A stretch of 64,000 nt of DNA from Bradyrhizobium sp. SK17 (GCF_002831585.1 NZ_CP025113.1:3239001-3303000), one strand, 5' to 3'; counted from the stretch's first letter, positions 7,956 through 16,460 are shown. Made by a program: numbers and translations. The notes: generated by a model from the sequence alone, not told the origin.

Positions 7956-8648
7956 CTAGGCGGCTCGCAGCGGCCAGCTACCGATGATCCGGAAGCGCGA
8001 CGCGCTATCGGCCTGCTTGAACAGCGCGATGCGGTCGATGGGGAGCCTTGCGAGGTCGATCGCGGCGAACCGTTCGCGCAGCTGGGCCACGATCGGGCCG
8101 CGCCGCTCGTCGCTCAGCCGTCCCGTCAGCGTCATGTGAAAGCGGAATTCCTCCATGACGTAAGGGTAGCCCCATTGGTCGAGATGGTCGCATTGCCGCG
8201 CGGTGAGCCGTTCGGGTTTGCGCCGGGCGCGATCGGCTGCCGACAATGGCGCGCGGAACGCGTCGAATTCGGTGACGCAGTCAGCGGCGAGCTGTTGCAG
8301 ATCGTCCGAGCGGCTGCCCGGGATCACCGCAATGAAGCCGCTGATGGCATCGACCACCGGTTCGATCACAGGGATGCGCCGCGCGCGGCCGGCAAAGGCG
8401 CCACAGGCATCGAGCAGCCCAGTCTCGGTCCTGCCCTCGGCGAGCGCGGTCGGCGCCTTCAAGGTGGCGTGGAAGCCGTACTTGCGCGGGTCCTGCGTCA
8501 CCTCGCGCCAGTCGGGCGTGACGCCGTCGGGAAACGGCAGGTCGTCGCCCGATGCCGCATCGTAACCGAGCAGCGTCGAACCGAAGCGGTGCAGGGCGCT
8601 GTCGGACGACGGCGCATAGTAGATCGCGTAGCGCGGAGCGTTGGCCAT
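7956..8648 (-). CDS. DUF1045 phosphonate-cluster protein, 2H-phosphoesterase fold
   Basis: Predicted 230-residue protein of the DUF1045 family commonly found in phn operons. Two HxTL motifs, HATLKAP near residue 59 and HMTLTG near residue 175, give the paired histidines of the 2H phosphoesterase fold, so hydrolysis or transesterification of a phosphate ester or cyclic phosphate is likely. In phn context it could process a cyclic ribose phosphate left by C-P lyase. It is the last gene of the minus-strand unit, 20 bp after the PhnM-like gene. Confidence 0.85.
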   Translation of the reverse strand: MANAPRYAIYYAPSSDSALHRFGSTLLGYDAASGDDLPFPDGVTPDWREVTQDPRKYGFHATLKAPTALAEGRTETGLLDACGAFAGRARRIPVIEPVVDAISGFIAVIPGSRSDDLQQLAADCVTEFDAFRAPLSAADRARRKPERLTARQCDHLDQWGYPYVMEEFRFHMTLTGRLSDERRGPIVAQLRERFAAIDLARLPIDRIALFKQADSASRFRIIGSWPLRAA

Positions 8649-8668
8649 GGCAGCAGAATAGAGCCGGG

Positions 8669-9841
8669 TTACGCCGCCGCAACCGTCTTGCGCGGTGCGA
8701 CCGAGTGAACGAGGCAGCTCGCATCCGCCAGATGCACCAGCCGTCCGGCCGCGATCACGGCGACGATGCGCGGCCGCAGCGGCACCTTGTCCTCGACGAT
8801 GATGATGTCGGCACGGCGGCCCGCGGCAAGCACGCCGCGGTCGGCGAGCCCTGCCGCGCGTGCCGGCGCCGACGAGATCAAATTCCAGGCTGCCGCGAGC
8901 GGCACGATACCGTCAGCGGCGAGGCGGAACGCGGCGAGCAACTGCGCCGGATAATAGTAGTCCGACGCCAGCACCGAGCAGAGCCCCTGCGCGATCATGT
9001 CGGATGCCTTGGTCCAGCCGGTGTGGCTGCCGCCACGCACCACGTTGGGCGCGCCGAACACGATGAAGTCGCCGGCCGCGGCGGCATCGCGCGCGGTCTC
9101 TTCATTGACGGGGAATTCGGCGATCGTGGCGCCGAGCGCGCGAAACTCCTGACGCATCGCCGGGCTGTTGTCGTCATGCGAGAGCATACGGATATCGGCT
9201 GCGCGCGCCGCGGCGGCCAGCCGCGCGATCGAGGCGGGTACCTCGGGACGGCGCGCGACCACCCGGTCGAGCATCTCGTTGATGGCCTCGACCGAGAGCC
9301 CGGCGCGCTCGGCGAGCTGGTTACGCTTCTTCGGCTTGACGGTGCTGTGGTCGTTGAAGGCGAACAGGTCGATGCGGCCTTCGCCGAGCCACCGCGTAAT
9401 CTCACCCTCCGCTTCGAGATTGTGGGTCTCGTGACGCAGATGGAAGCGCGTGTCGGCGGCGAGCTGCGGCCGCAGCAGCTCGATCGCATCGAGCAGCTTG
9501 CGCGCGTTCTCCGCGCTGCGCAGGCCGGGCTCCCACGACCAGGTCGTGCCGTGGAACACGGTGGTGATGCCGTTGGCGATCGCCTGCCGGTCGCTGTCGA
9601 TCAGTGCCACGTCGGTTGGAAAGTCGACACTCGGGCGCGGCATCATCTGCCGTTCGAACGCATCGCCGTGCAGGTCGATGATTCCGGGCAGCACCAGCAG
9701 GCCGCTTGCGTCGATGTGGAGTGCGGCGCGTCCCTGTTCGGCGTCGAGCGCGCCGATGTCGCGGCCCGCGGTGCGCAGCGAGGTCTCCACGAATGCGCCG
9801 TCAACCAGCGCGCGCCCGCCCTCGATGAAAATGTCCGTCAC
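8669..9841 (-). CDS. phnM: PhnM-family hydrolase, divergent second copy (amidohydrolase fold)
   Basis: Predicted 390-residue amidohydrolase related to alpha-D-ribose 1-methylphosphonate 5-triphosphate diphosphatase. The metal-site motifs are [31 protein letters not shown] and [13 protein letters not shown]. It differs clearly from the canonical PhnM at 19956: it lacks the MDHTPGQRQF block and has a shorter linker after NDHS. The GTG start at 9841 overlaps the stop of the acetyltransferase gene (GTGA) and begins with VTDIFIEGG, the usual N-terminal strand. It may hydrolyse a different nucleotide or substituted ribose triphosphate; this is inference. Confidence 0.82.
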   Translation of the reverse strand: MTDIFIEGGRALVDGAFVETSLRTAGRDIGALDAEQGRAALHIDASGLLVLPGIIDLHGDAFERQMMPRPSVDFPTDVALIDSDRQAIANGITTVFHGTTWSWEPGLRSAENARKLLDAIELLRPQLAADTRFHLRHETHNLEAEGEITRWLGEGRIDLFAFNDHSTVKPKKRNQLAERAGLSVEAINEMLDRVVARRPEVPASIARLAAAARAADIRMLSHDDNSPAMRQEFRALGATIAEFPVNEETARDAAAAGDFIVFGAPNVVRGGSHTGWTKASDMIAQGLCSVLASDYYYPAQLLAAFRLAADGIVPLAAAWNLISSAPARAAGLADRGVLAAGRRADIIIVEDKVPLRPRIVAVIAAGRLVHLADASCLVHSVAPRKTVAAA

Positions 9842-10503
9842 GATGTCGCGCTCCGTTGTTCTGTTCGTGATTGAGATACGGCTTCGGCCTCGTACTTGTC
9901 GAGGAATTCCTCGACCGCGAGCTTGCGAAAGTCGGGCAGAACACGACGAAGTGTCTCGTGATCCCAGTCCCACCACGCGAGTGCGGCGAGGCGATCCGCG
10001 ACGTCCTCGGAAAATCGTCGCTTGACCGGCCGCGCCGGATTGCCGGCAACGATGGTGTAGGCGGGCACGTCCCTGGTGACGATCGCACCGGCGGCGACGA
10101 CCGCGCCGGTTCCGACGTTCCGTCCAGCGAGCACGATCGCGCCATGACCGATCCAGACGTCATGGCCGATATGCACGTGGTGCGCACGTCGCCAGTTGAA
10201 GAAGTCGGCGTCGTCGCTCTCTCCGGGAAAATACGCGCTGGCGCGGTAGGTGAAATGCGCCTGAGTCGCGCGATGCATCGGGTGGTTGCCGGGATTGATC
10301 CGGGTCATCGCCGCGATCGAACAGAACTTGCCGATCGACGTGTAGGTGATCTGGCTGTCGTTCACGACGTAGGAATAGTCATCCATGCTGACTTCAAGCA
10401 GGATCGTGCGCGCGCCGACCTCGGTGTATCTGCCGAGCTTGCTCTCGCGAACCGACGCAGTCGGGTCGATCGTCGGTACAACCGAGAGTGTTTTTCCGGC
10501 CAT
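9838..10503 (-). CDS. phosphonate-cluster hexapeptide-repeat acetyltransferase
   Basis: Predicted 221-residue left-handed beta-helix acyltransferase. Imperfect hexapeptide repeats run through the middle (for example [18 protein letters not shown], then [18 protein letters not shown] and [16 protein letters not shown]). This matches the transferase hexapeptide family tied to phosphonate metabolism rather than chloramphenicol resistance. Substrate could be an aminoalkylphosphonate or a ribosyl intermediate. Start at 10503 is favoured over 10527 because GCGGAGG precedes it by about 7 bases. It is first in the minus-strand unit, behind a three-repeat Pho box, and translationally coupled to the PhnM-like gene. 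Confidence 0.85.
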   Translation of the reverse strand: MAGKTLSVVPTIDPTASVRESKLGRYTEVGARTILLEVSMDDYSYVVNDSQITYTSIGKFCSIAAMTRINPGNHPMHRATQAHFTYRASAYFPGESDDADFFNWRRAHHVHIGHDVWIGHGAIVLAGRNVGTGAVVAAGAIVTRDVPAYTIVAGNPARPVKRRFSEDVADRLAALAWWDWDHETLRRVLPDFRKLAVEEFLDKYEAEAVSQSRTEQRSATS

Positions 10504-10572
10504 CAGGGCCTCCGCAAAATCTTGCAAATCGTTGGCGTTCGGGGAGAAGCGCGCTCGTCATCGGGATGCTTG

Positions 10573-10601
10573 ATGACAACATCATGACGTCGCGATGACG
10601 G
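10573..10601 (-). promoter_or_regulatory. triple Pho-box-like repeat upstream of the acetyltransferase/PhnM-like unit
   Basis: Read on the minus strand there are three direct half-sites, CCGTCAT, ACGTCAT and TTGTCAT, each starting exactly 11 bp after the previous one (at 10601, 10590 and 10579). The PhoB consensus is CTGTCAT-N4-CTGTCAT, so spacing and the GTCAT core match in all three. The site lies about 70 bp before the start of the minus-strand unit, a normal promoter position. Confidence 0.72.
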
Positions 10602-10650
10602 CAAGGCGCCGACAAAGACGGGTGTGAACGATCGCCGCACCGCAGCGCAA

Positions 10651-10668
10651 GCGTCACATAACTGTAAA
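10651..10668 (+). promoter_or_regulatory. Pho-box-like repeat upstream of phnC
   Basis: GCGTCAC-ATAA-CTGTAAA: two half-sites with the 11-bp period of PhoB sites, matching CTGTCAT at 4 and 5 of 7 positions. It is 46 bp from the phnC start and points towards it. It is weaker than the divergent triple box 50 bp away; a PhoB array bound there may also serve this promoter. Confidence 0.5.
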
Positions 10669-10714
10669 ACGCCGGGGATAGCGATGGCCCAACGTGACGC
10701 GGTTGGAGCATTAC

Positions 10715-11530
10715 ATGCTGGTGGTGGAAGGTTTGACGTGCCGTTTCGGTGCAAAAGCCGCGGTCGACAACGCGTCTTTCTCGATTGCGCCGGGCAGCTT
10801 TGTCGGCGTGATCGGCCGCTCCGGTGCCGGCAAGTCGACGCTGCTGCGGATGATCAACCGCCTCGCCGATCCGACCTCCGGCCGTATCCTGTTCGAAGGC
10901 ACAGATGTGACCGCGCTGCGCGGCAAGGCGCTGCGGCAGTGGCGGGCACGCTCGGCGATGATCTTCCAGCAGTTCAATCTGGTCGGTCGTCTCGACGTCT
11001 TGACCAACGTGCTGATGGGCCGGCTCGCCCAGATTCCGTCGTGGCGTTCGCTGGCGCAGGTCTGGCCGGAGCAGGACAGGGCGCTGGCGCTGTCCGCGCT
11101 CGAGCAGTTCGACATCGCCCAGCTCGCGGCGCAGCGCGCCGACCAGCTCTCCGGCGGCCAGCAGCAGCGCGTCGCGATCGCCCGCGCGCTGGTGCAGGAA
11201 CCCGACATCATCCTCGCCGACGAGCCGATCGCCTCGCTCGATCCGCGCAACACCAAGATCGTGATGGACGCGCTGCTGCGCATCAACAAGCACTTCGGCA
11301 TCACGGTGCTCTGCAATCTGCACTCGCTCGACCTGGCGCGGACCTATTGCGACCGGCTGGTCGGCATGGCGGCGGGCCGCGTGGTGTTCGACGGCGCCCC
11401 TGCGGCGCTCACCGATCATATCGCCCGAGAGCTCTATGACCTCGAGGCCAATGACGTCATCGGTGCGGAGCCGCTGCCCGCGCCCGACGGTGCAACCGCT
11501 CCGGCACTCGGCACCGCAGCCGCGGCCTGA
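10715..11530 (+). CDS. phnC: phosphonate ABC transporter ATP-binding protein
   Basis: Predicted 271-residue ATPase that powers PhnDE phosphonate import at the inner membrane. Walker [10 protein letters not shown] is at residues 34-42, the signature LSGGQQQR and Walker B IILADEP follow, and the switch His lies in CNLHSLDLA. The ATG at 10715 is chosen because GGAG sits 7 bases upstream and because [12 protein letters not shown] is the normal N-terminal strand; an upstream in-frame ATG at 10694 has no such support. It is first of the phnCDE1E2 unit, facing the minus-strand phn genes across a shared Pho-box region. Confidence 0.93.
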   Translation: MLVVEGLTCRFGAKAAVDNASFSIAPGSFVGVIGRSGAGKSTLLRMINRLADPTSGRILFEGTDVTALRGKALRQWRARSAMIFQQFNLVGRLDVLTNVLMGRLAQIPSWRSLAQVWPEQDRALALSALEQFDIAQLAAQRADQLSGGQQQRVAIARALVQEPDIILADEPIASLDPRNTKIVMDALLRINKHFGITVLCNLHSLDLARTYCDRLVGMAAGRVVFDGAPAALTDHIARELYDLEANDVIGAEPLPAPDGATAPALGTAAAA

Positions 11531-11554
11531 GCGTCGCGCATTTTCAATCTGGGA

Positions 11555-11575
11555 GGCCGGGCATTTTGCCCGGCC
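11555..11575 (+). other. stem-loop between phnC and phnD
   Basis: GGCCGGGCA and TGCCCGGCC form a 9-bp perfect stem around TTT. It has no T-run, so it is more likely an mRNA processing or stabilising hairpin, or a weak attenuator, than a full terminator. It lies 33 bp before the phnD start. Confidence 0.5.
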
Positions 11576-11607
11576 AACAGGTGCAACTACAAGCAACAGG
11601 GGTAGTC

Positions 11608-12540
11608 ATGATCACTCGTCGCATCATTCTGGCCGGCGCTGCCGCGCTCGCGCTCACCGGCTCGGCGTCCGCGCAGGACTGGAAGGCAAAGTATCCGGAG
11701 CTCACCTTCGCCGTCGTGCCGGCCGAGAACGCCTCCGGCGTCACCGAGCGCTGGACGCCGTTCGTGGCCTATCTGTCGAAGGAGCTCGGCACGAAAGTCA
11801 CGCTTCGCATCGCCAACGACTACGCGGCGGTGATCGAGGGCCAGCGCGCCGGCAACATCCAGATCGCCAGCTACGGCTCGGCCTCGTTCGCCCGGGCCCG
11901 CCTGACCGGCGTCAAGACCGACGCGTTCGCCAACGACATGAACGCCGACGGTTCGACCGGCTACTATTCGGTGTTCTACGTCAAGGCTTCGAGCCCCTAC
12001 AAGAAGGTGGAAGACCTGAAGGGCAAGAACCTCGGCCTGGTCGATCCGAACTCGACCTCGGGCAACAACGTGCCGCGCTTCGAGCTCGACAAGATGGGCA
12101 TCCACGATGCCGAGGGCTTCTTCGGCAAGGTGGTGTTCACCGGCAGCCACGAGAACGCCGTGCTGGCGCTGGCGCAGGGCACCGTCGACATTGCGGCCAA
12201 CCAGTGGACCAACGACGACGACTCGACGCTCGCGCAGATGCTGACCAAGGGCATGCTGAAGAACGCCGATGGCTCGGCGATGAAGAAGGAAGACTTCCGC
12301 ATCATCAACAAGTCGTCGCCGATCATCAACGGCCCCTACGCCTACAACGCGGACCTTCCGGAAGACCTGAAGGCGGCGATCGCCAAGGCCTTCTTCGACG
12401 CGCCGACCAAGGACAAGGCCGCCTTCGACCGTCTCTCCGACGGCCAGAAGAAGGGCTTTCACCCCGCCACGACCAAGGATTGGGACAGCACGATCGAGCT
12501 GATCAAGTTCGTCGACAGGCTGCGCAAGAAGGCGAGCTGA
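11608..12540 (+). CDS. phnD: phosphonate ABC transporter substrate-binding protein
   Basis: Predicted 310-residue periplasmic protein that captures phosphonates and delivers them to PhnE. The N-terminus MITRRIILAGAAALALTG is a signal peptide with likely cleavage after SASA, leaving QDWKAKYPELTF. Family features include YLSKELGTKV, YGSASFARA, DPNSTSGNNVPRF and FTGSHENAVLAL, the last two lining the phosphonate pocket in known PhnD proteins. The ATG at 11608 is preceded by AGGGG; an upstream in-frame ATG at 11566 would bury the signal peptide. It is flanked on both sides by intergenic stem-loops. Confidence 0.95.
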   Translation: MITRRIILAGAAALALTGSASAQDWKAKYPELTFAVVPAENASGVTERWTPFVAYLSKELGTKVTLRIANDYAAVIEGQRAGNIQIASYGSASFARARLTGVKTDAFANDMNADGSTGYYSVFYVKASSPYKKVEDLKGKNLGLVDPNSTSGNNVPRFELDKMGIHDAEGFFGKVVFTGSHENAVLALAQGTVDIAANQWTNDDDSTLAQMLTKGMLKNADGSAMKKEDFRIINKSSPIINGPYAYNADLPEDLKAAIAKAFFDAPTKDKAAFDRLSDGQKKGFHPATTKDWDSTIELIKFVDRLRKKAS

Positions 12541-12560
12541 TCGCACCACGGAGACACTCG

Positions 12561-12584
12561 GAGCCGGGTTTCATGACCCGGCTC
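12561..12584 (+). other. stem-loop between phnD and phnE1
   Basis: GAGCCGGGT and ACCCGGCTC make a 9-bp perfect stem with a 6-base loop, followed by TTT. It could attenuate transcription into phnE1 or block 3' decay, so that binding protein is made in excess over permease. It is 38 bp before the phnE1 start. Confidence 0.5.
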
Positions 12585-12621
12585 TTTCCGTTTCAACCTC
12601 CAGCTTCGACTGACCAGCATC

Positions 12622-13506
12622 ATGGCAACCGCCGTATCCATTCTTCCCGCGCAGCAACTCGCCGTGCTGGAAGACACGTACCGCAAGGCCGTCGCGCGCA
12701 AGCGGCTGAGAGGCGCGTTGGCCGCCGCGGTGTTCTGCGTGGTCCTGGTCATCGCCGCAATCGGCGCAGAGGTGAATTTGCGCACGCTGTTCACCTATTT
12801 CGGCAACTTCGTCAGCTATTTCGACCGCATCCTCACGCTCGACTCGGGCGCGCGGGTCTGGACCGATCCCGTCGAATGGTTCTGGGGTTGGCACAAATGG
12901 CTGAGGATGCTCGGCGAGACGATCCTGATCAGCTATGTCGGCACGCTGACCGGCGCCGTGTTCGCCTTTGCGCTGAATTTCTTCGCCGCGCAGAACACCT
13001 CACCCGGACCATGGGTGCGCTTCATCATCCGCCGCCTGCTTGAATTCGCCCGTACCGTACCCGGCATCGTGTTCGCGCTGATCTTCGTGATCGCGTTCGG
13101 TCTCGGGCCGATGGCCGGCGTACTCGCGATCGCGATCCACTCGACCGGCGCGCTCGGCAAGTTGTTTGCCGAAATCGTCGAGAATGCCGACATGAAGCCG
13201 GTCGAAGGCATCCGCTCGACCGGCGCGAGCTGGCTGTCCTGCATGCGCTTTGCCGTGCTGCCGCAGGTCTCGGCCGGTTATGCCAGCTATGCGCTGTTGC
13301 GGTTCGAGATCAATGTCCGCGAGGCCTCGGTGATGGGCTTCGTCGGCGCCGGCGGCATCGGCCAGGAGCTCGTGGTCGCGATCCGCAAGTTCTATTATTC
13401 CGACGTCAGCGCCATCCTCGTCACCATCATCGTCACCGTCTTCATCATCGACATCTCGACCGGCTGGCTGCGCGGCCGGCTGTTCGGCAAGGAGACCCGC
13501 CGATGA
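12622..13506 (+). CDS. phnE: phosphonate ABC transporter permease, first copy
   Basis: Predicted 294-residue inner-membrane subunit with about six hydrophobic segments. It has the binding-protein-dependent permease coupling loop EGIRSTGASWLSCMRFAVLPQ near residue 195 and the PhnE ending GFVGAGGIGQELVVAIRKF. Its 3' end overlaps the second permease gene by ATGA at 13503-13506. The two non-identical PhnE subunits probably form a heterodimeric channel with a PhnC dimer, as is common where phnE is duplicated. Confidence 0.93.
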   Translation: MATAVSILPAQQLAVLEDTYRKAVARKRLRGALAAAVFCVVLVIAAIGAEVNLRTLFTYFGNFVSYFDRILTLDSGARVWTDPVEWFWGWHKWLRMLGETILISYVGTLTGAVFAFALNFFAAQNTSPGPWVRFIIRRLLEFARTVPGIVFALIFVIAFGLGPMAGVLAIAIHSTGALGKLFAEIVENADMKPVEGIRSTGASWLSCMRFAVLPQVSAGYASYALLRFEINVREASVMGFVGAGGIGQELVVAIRKFYYSDVSAILVTIIVTVFIIDISTGWLRGRLFGKETRR

Positions 13507-14351
13507 GCCAGATGCCGCGGCCCGATGCGGGCGAGCTTCGGGCGAAATATCCCGGCGTGTTCGAGCGGCCCGCCTCGGCGCGGCTGGCGATGCCGGCGAT
13601 GATTCTCGGCGCCCTCGCAATTTTCGTGTTCGGGCTGGTCGATCTCGACTTCTCGCCGTCGAGGTTGATCTCGGGCCTCAGCCAGCTCGGCTGGATCACC
13701 ATGATGATGATCCCGCCGAATCCCGGTTCGTCATTTCCGCTCTACATGCAGGCGCTCGGCGAGACGCTGTCGATCGCGCTGCTCGGCACGACGCTTGCGG
13801 CGGTGCTGGCGCTGCCGGTCAGCCTGCTGGCGGCGCGCAACATCATCCCCTCGAACCTGATCCGCTTTCCGGTGCGCCGCTTCCTGGATTCGATCCGCGG
13901 CGTCGATACGCTGATCTGGGCGCTGGTCTGGATCAACGTCGTCGGCCTCGGCCCGTTCGCCGGCGTGCTGGCGATCATGGTGTCGGACTTCGGCGCGTTC
14001 GGAAAACTGTTCTCGGAAGCGATCGAGGCGGCGGACCGCAAGCAGGTCGAGGGTATCAGGGCCTCCGGCGGCAACGCGTTGCACGAAATCCGATTCGGCC
14101 TGTTGCCGCAGGTGTTGCCGGTGATCGCCGGGCAGGTGCTCTACTTCATCGAGTCGAACACGCGCTCGGCCACCATCATCGGCATCGTCGGCGCTGGCGG
14201 CATCGGCTTGCAGCTCGCCGAGCAGATCCGCGTGCTGGAATGGCAGAAGGTGTCGTTCCTGATCCTGATGATCCTGATCGCGGTCGCCGTGATCGACTTC
14301 ATCTCGAGCAAGCTGCGCTTCGCGATCATCGGCCAGCGCGCGGTGGCGTAG
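13503..14351 (+). CDS. phnE: phosphonate ABC transporter permease, second copy
   Basis: Predicted 282-residue inner-membrane protein, paralogous to the preceding permease. It shows the same coupling loop (EGIRASGGNALHEIRFGLLPQ) and ending (GIVGAGGIGLQLAEQIRVLEW). The N-terminus is cytosolic and polar, with the first membrane span near residue 30. Translation is coupled to the first copy by the ATGA overlap. It is the last gene of the uptake unit; a dispersed repeat with long inverted arms lies between it and the convergent phnF. Confidence 0.93.
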   Translation: MSQMPRPDAGELRAKYPGVFERPASARLAMPAMILGALAIFVFGLVDLDFSPSRLISGLSQLGWITMMMIPPNPGSSFPLYMQALGETLSIALLGTTLAAVLALPVSLLAARNIIPSNLIRFPVRRFLDSIRGVDTLIWALVWINVVGLGPFAGVLAIMVSDFGAFGKLFSEAIEAADRKQVEGIRASGGNALHEIRFGLLPQVLPVIAGQVLYFIESNTRSATIIGIVGAGGIGLQLAEQIRVLEWQKVSFLILMILIAVAVIDFISSKLRFAIIGQRAVA

Positions 14352-14369
14352 TTGCCGCACGCGCTCAGT

Positions 14370-14520
14370 CCTTCTCCCCCTGTGGGAGAAGGTGGCGCGA
14401 AGCGCCGGATGAGGGGTATCCTTCCGCGAGCTCAGAAGCCGATGTGTTCGCGGAGACATACCCCTCACCCGGATCGCATCTGCCGATGCGATCCGACCTC
14501 TCCCACAAGGGGAGAGGTGA
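14370..14520. repeat. dispersed intergenic palindromic repeat, copy 1
   Basis: The element opens with CCTTCTCCCCCTGTGGGAGA and closes with a CTCTCCCACAAGGGGAGAG arm, with a GGATCGCATC / GATGCGATCC palindrome inside. A related copy lies at 41609-41745; both share the block from CCCCTCACCCGGAT to CCGACCTCTCCC with a few substitutions. It occupies the whole gap between convergent phnE2 and phnF, where it can fold and could terminate both. Confidence 0.8.
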
Positions 14521-14541
14521 GCCGTTAGTGTGGCGGCAGAC

Positions 14542-15267
14542 TCAGCCGTTCTCGACCAAGAACTCGACACGCTCGGCGGCGAACCGCGAACGCTTGGTCA
14601 CCAGCGGCTGATTCAACATGTCGACGTCGGTGGCATCGACCACCAGCACCGGACGTCCCAGCGGCAGATCAAGCCGCGCGGCGTCGGTGGCGTCGGCGAT
14701 CGCTGCGGTGATTCGGGTCGCGGCCCGCCGGTAATCCCTGACGCCGTAGTGCCCGAGCAGCTTCGTCATCGAGCGAACGCTGGCGAACACGTTGCCGGCA
14801 TCGGGAAACCGCTCGGCCGACAGCCAGGTGGTGGATACGCAGATCGGCGTCCGGTCGGCGAGGCGCACGGCCTCGATCCGGATCAGCGGCGCGCCGATCT
14901 TCAGGCCGAGCTCGCGCGCGATCTCGCGATTGGCAGTGTCTTCGCCGGCATCGATCAGCTGGCCGCGCGGCTCGTGGCCGCCGGCGCCGACGATCTCGGA
15001 AAACCTGGTGCGTGAGCGCAACGGATAGGCCAGGCGCTGCGCCTCGACATAGGTGCCGCTGCCGCGCTCGGCGCGCACCAGGCCGCGCTCCGCCAATGCA
15101 GCGAGCGCGCGCCGCACGGTGTGGCGGTTGACCCGGTAAGTCTCGGCGATCTCCATCTCGCCCGGCAGCTTTTCGCCGGCGGCGAAGCGGCCGTCGGCGA
15201 TGCCGCGCTCGATGCCGTCAGCGACCTGCCGCCACAAGGCGACGCCGGAACTTTCCTGCATGCTCAT
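14542..15267 (-). CDS. phnF: GntR/HutC-family repressor of phosphonate genes
   Basis: Predicted 241-residue regulator. The GntR winged helix-turn-helix is at residues 10-75 (LWRQVADGIERGIADG ... GEKLPGEMEIAETYRVNRHT, then VRRALAALAERGLV and GSGTYV). It is followed by a UTRA ligand domain that would sense a phosphonate or related metabolite. It is divergent from phnG, and the palindrome at 15326-15353 has the form expected for its operator. The start can be 15267 or the ATG two codons later. Confidence 0.92.
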   Translation of the reverse strand: MSMQESSGVALWRQVADGIERGIADGRFAAGEKLPGEMEIAETYRVNRHTVRRALAALAERGLVRAERGSGTYVEAQRLAYPLRSRTRFSEIVGAGGHEPRGQLIDAGEDTANREIARELGLKIGAPLIRIEAVRLADRTPICVSTTWLSAERFPDAGNVFASVRSMTKLLGHYGVRDYRRAATRITAAIADATDAARLDLPLGRPVLVVDATDVDMLNQPLVTKRSRFAAERVEFLVENG

Positions 15268-15294
15268 GGCGCGGTGATACCAGAAATCGTCGAT

Positions 15295-15312
15295 TTGTCA
15301 CGAAACAGTCAT
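15295..15312 (+). promoter_or_regulatory. Pho box upstream of the phnG operon
   Basis: TTGTCAC-GAAA-CAGTCAT has two half-sites with the exact 11-bp period, matching the PhoB consensus CTGTCAT at 5 and 6 of 7 positions. It points towards phnG. A TATCAA-like -10 about 10 bp downstream would fit a class where PhoB replaces the -35 contact. Confidence 0.7.
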
Positions 15313-15325
15313 GGCGCTCGGCTAT

Positions 15326-15353
15326 CAAGTTGTCTATTATCATAGACAACTTG
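15326..15353. promoter_or_regulatory. probable PhnF operator upstream of phnG
   Basis: CAAGTTGTCTAT and ATAGACAACTTG form a perfect 12-bp inverted repeat with a 4-bp spacer (TATC). GntR/HutC regulators bind palindromes of this kind with GTCTAT/ATAGAC arms. It starts 14 bp after the Pho box and ends 29 bp before the phnG ATG, so bound PhnF would block the promoter or early transcription. Confidence 0.78.
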
Positions 15354-15382
15354 ATGCGAGCAAGGTTGCCCAAGGGTTGCAC

Positions 15383-15844
15383 ATGAGTTCGACCGGACCA
15401 GACAGCAGACAGACCCAGCGCAAGGCCGCGATGACGGTGCTGGCGCATGCCGCCGCGGCCGACATCGCCGGCCGGCTGGCAGCGATCGCGGTGCCCGCGC
15501 ATGAGAACCTGCGCGAGCCCGAGAACGGCCTCGTGATGGTGCGCGGGCGGATCGGCGGCGACGGCGCGCCGTTCAATCTCGGCGAGGCGACGGTGTCGCG
15601 CGCGGCGGTGCGAATCGCGAGCGGCGAGGTCGGCTTCGGCTACACGCTCGGCCGCGATGCCGAGAAGGCACGGATGATCGCGCTGTGCGACGCCATGGTG
15701 CAGTCGGCGGAATTGTCCGGCGAGGTCGAGGCCAAGGTGATCGCGCCGCTGCGCGCCGCCATGAATGCCGAGCGCAGCCGCAAGGCCGCCGAGACCGCGG
15801 CGACACGGGTCGATTTCTACACGATGGTGCGCGGTGAGGGATGA
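15383..15844 (+). CDS. phnG: C-P lyase core complex subunit PhnG
   Basis: Predicted 153-residue subunit of the PhnGHIJ core, which with PhnI helps replace adenine of ATP by a phosphonate to form ribose 1-phosphonate 5-triphosphate. Family features include RKAAMTVLAHAAAADIAGRL, the RIGGDGAPFNLGEATVSRA segment and GYTLGRDAEKARM. The ATG at 15383 (preceded by AAGGG) is chosen; the more upstream ATG at 15311 would place the Pho box end and operator inside the gene. First gene of the phnGHIJKLMN unit. Confidence 0.93.
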   Translation: MSSTGPDSRQTQRKAAMTVLAHAAAADIAGRLAAIAVPAHENLREPENGLVMVRGRIGGDGAPFNLGEATVSRAAVRIASGEVGFGYTLGRDAEKARMIALCDAMVQSAELSGEVEAKVIAPLRAAMNAERSRKAAETAATRVDFYTMVRGEG

Positions 15845-15848
15845 TGCA

Positions 15849-16457
15849 ATGACGACGATTGCCGAAATGCCCGCAGGCTTTGCCGACAAGGTGCTGTCGG
15901 CGCAATCAACCTTTCGTTCCGTGATGGACGCGATGGCGCGCCCGGGCAGCGTGCAGCGCGTCGCCGCTGATGTCGGCACGCCGACCGGCCTGATGCGCGG
16001 CGCGGCAGCGATCGCGCTGACGCTGTTCGACCACGACACGCCGATCTGGCTCGACGCCGCGATGGCTGCGACGCCCGATGTCGCCCGCTGGCTGAAATTT
16101 CATGCCAGCGCGCCGGTGGTCGCGGATGCTTCGATCGCAAGCTTCGCGCTGATCGGCGATGCGGCGAACCTGCCGGCGCTGGAGCGTTTCGCGTTCGGCA
16201 GCAGTGAATATCCTGACCGGTCGACGACGCTGATCCTGCAAGTCGACAGCCTGACGCAGGGCCCGGCCTTCGAGCTCGAGGGACCCGGCATCGACGGCAG
16301 CGCGGTGCTGCAAGCGATGATCAAGCCGCACGATCTGTTCGGCCGGCTTGCGATCAACGAAGCCCTGTTCCCGCGCGGCATCGATGTCGTGCTGGTCCAT
16401 GACGATGCCATTGTGGCGATCCCGCGCACCACGCGGCTGATCGCAAGCGGAGTGTGA
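15849..16457 (+). CDS. phnH: C-P lyase core complex subunit PhnH
   Basis: Predicted 202-residue subunit of the C-P lyase core, a PLP-transferase-like fold that has lost cofactor binding. The N-terminal FADKVLSAQSTFRSVMDAMA with PGS and the central GPGI/HDLF elements (ELEGPGIDG, IDVVLVHDDAIVAIPRTTRL) are typical. It starts 4 bp after the phnG stop, and the phnI ATG follows its stop by 3 bp, consistent with coupled translation in one operon. Confidence 0.92.
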   Translation: MTTIAEMPAGFADKVLSAQSTFRSVMDAMARPGSVQRVAADVGTPTGLMRGAAAIALTLFDHDTPIWLDAAMAATPDVARWLKFHASAPVVADASIASFALIGDAANLPALERFAFGSSEYPDRSTTLILQVDSLTQGPAFELEGPGIDGSAVLQAMIKPHDLFGRLAINEALFPRGIDVVLVHDDAIVAIPRTTRLIASGV

Positions 16458-16460
16458 GCG

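Noticed and set aside
9838..10503. Chloramphenicol acetyltransferase (resistance gene)
   Set aside because: The hexapeptide fold is shared, but position between Pho box and PhnM-like gene fits the phosphonate-cluster subfamily.
15311..15382. Upstream extension of phnG from the ATG at 15311
   Set aside because: It would contain the Pho box end and the PhnF operator, and the ATG at 15383 has a proper ribosome site.
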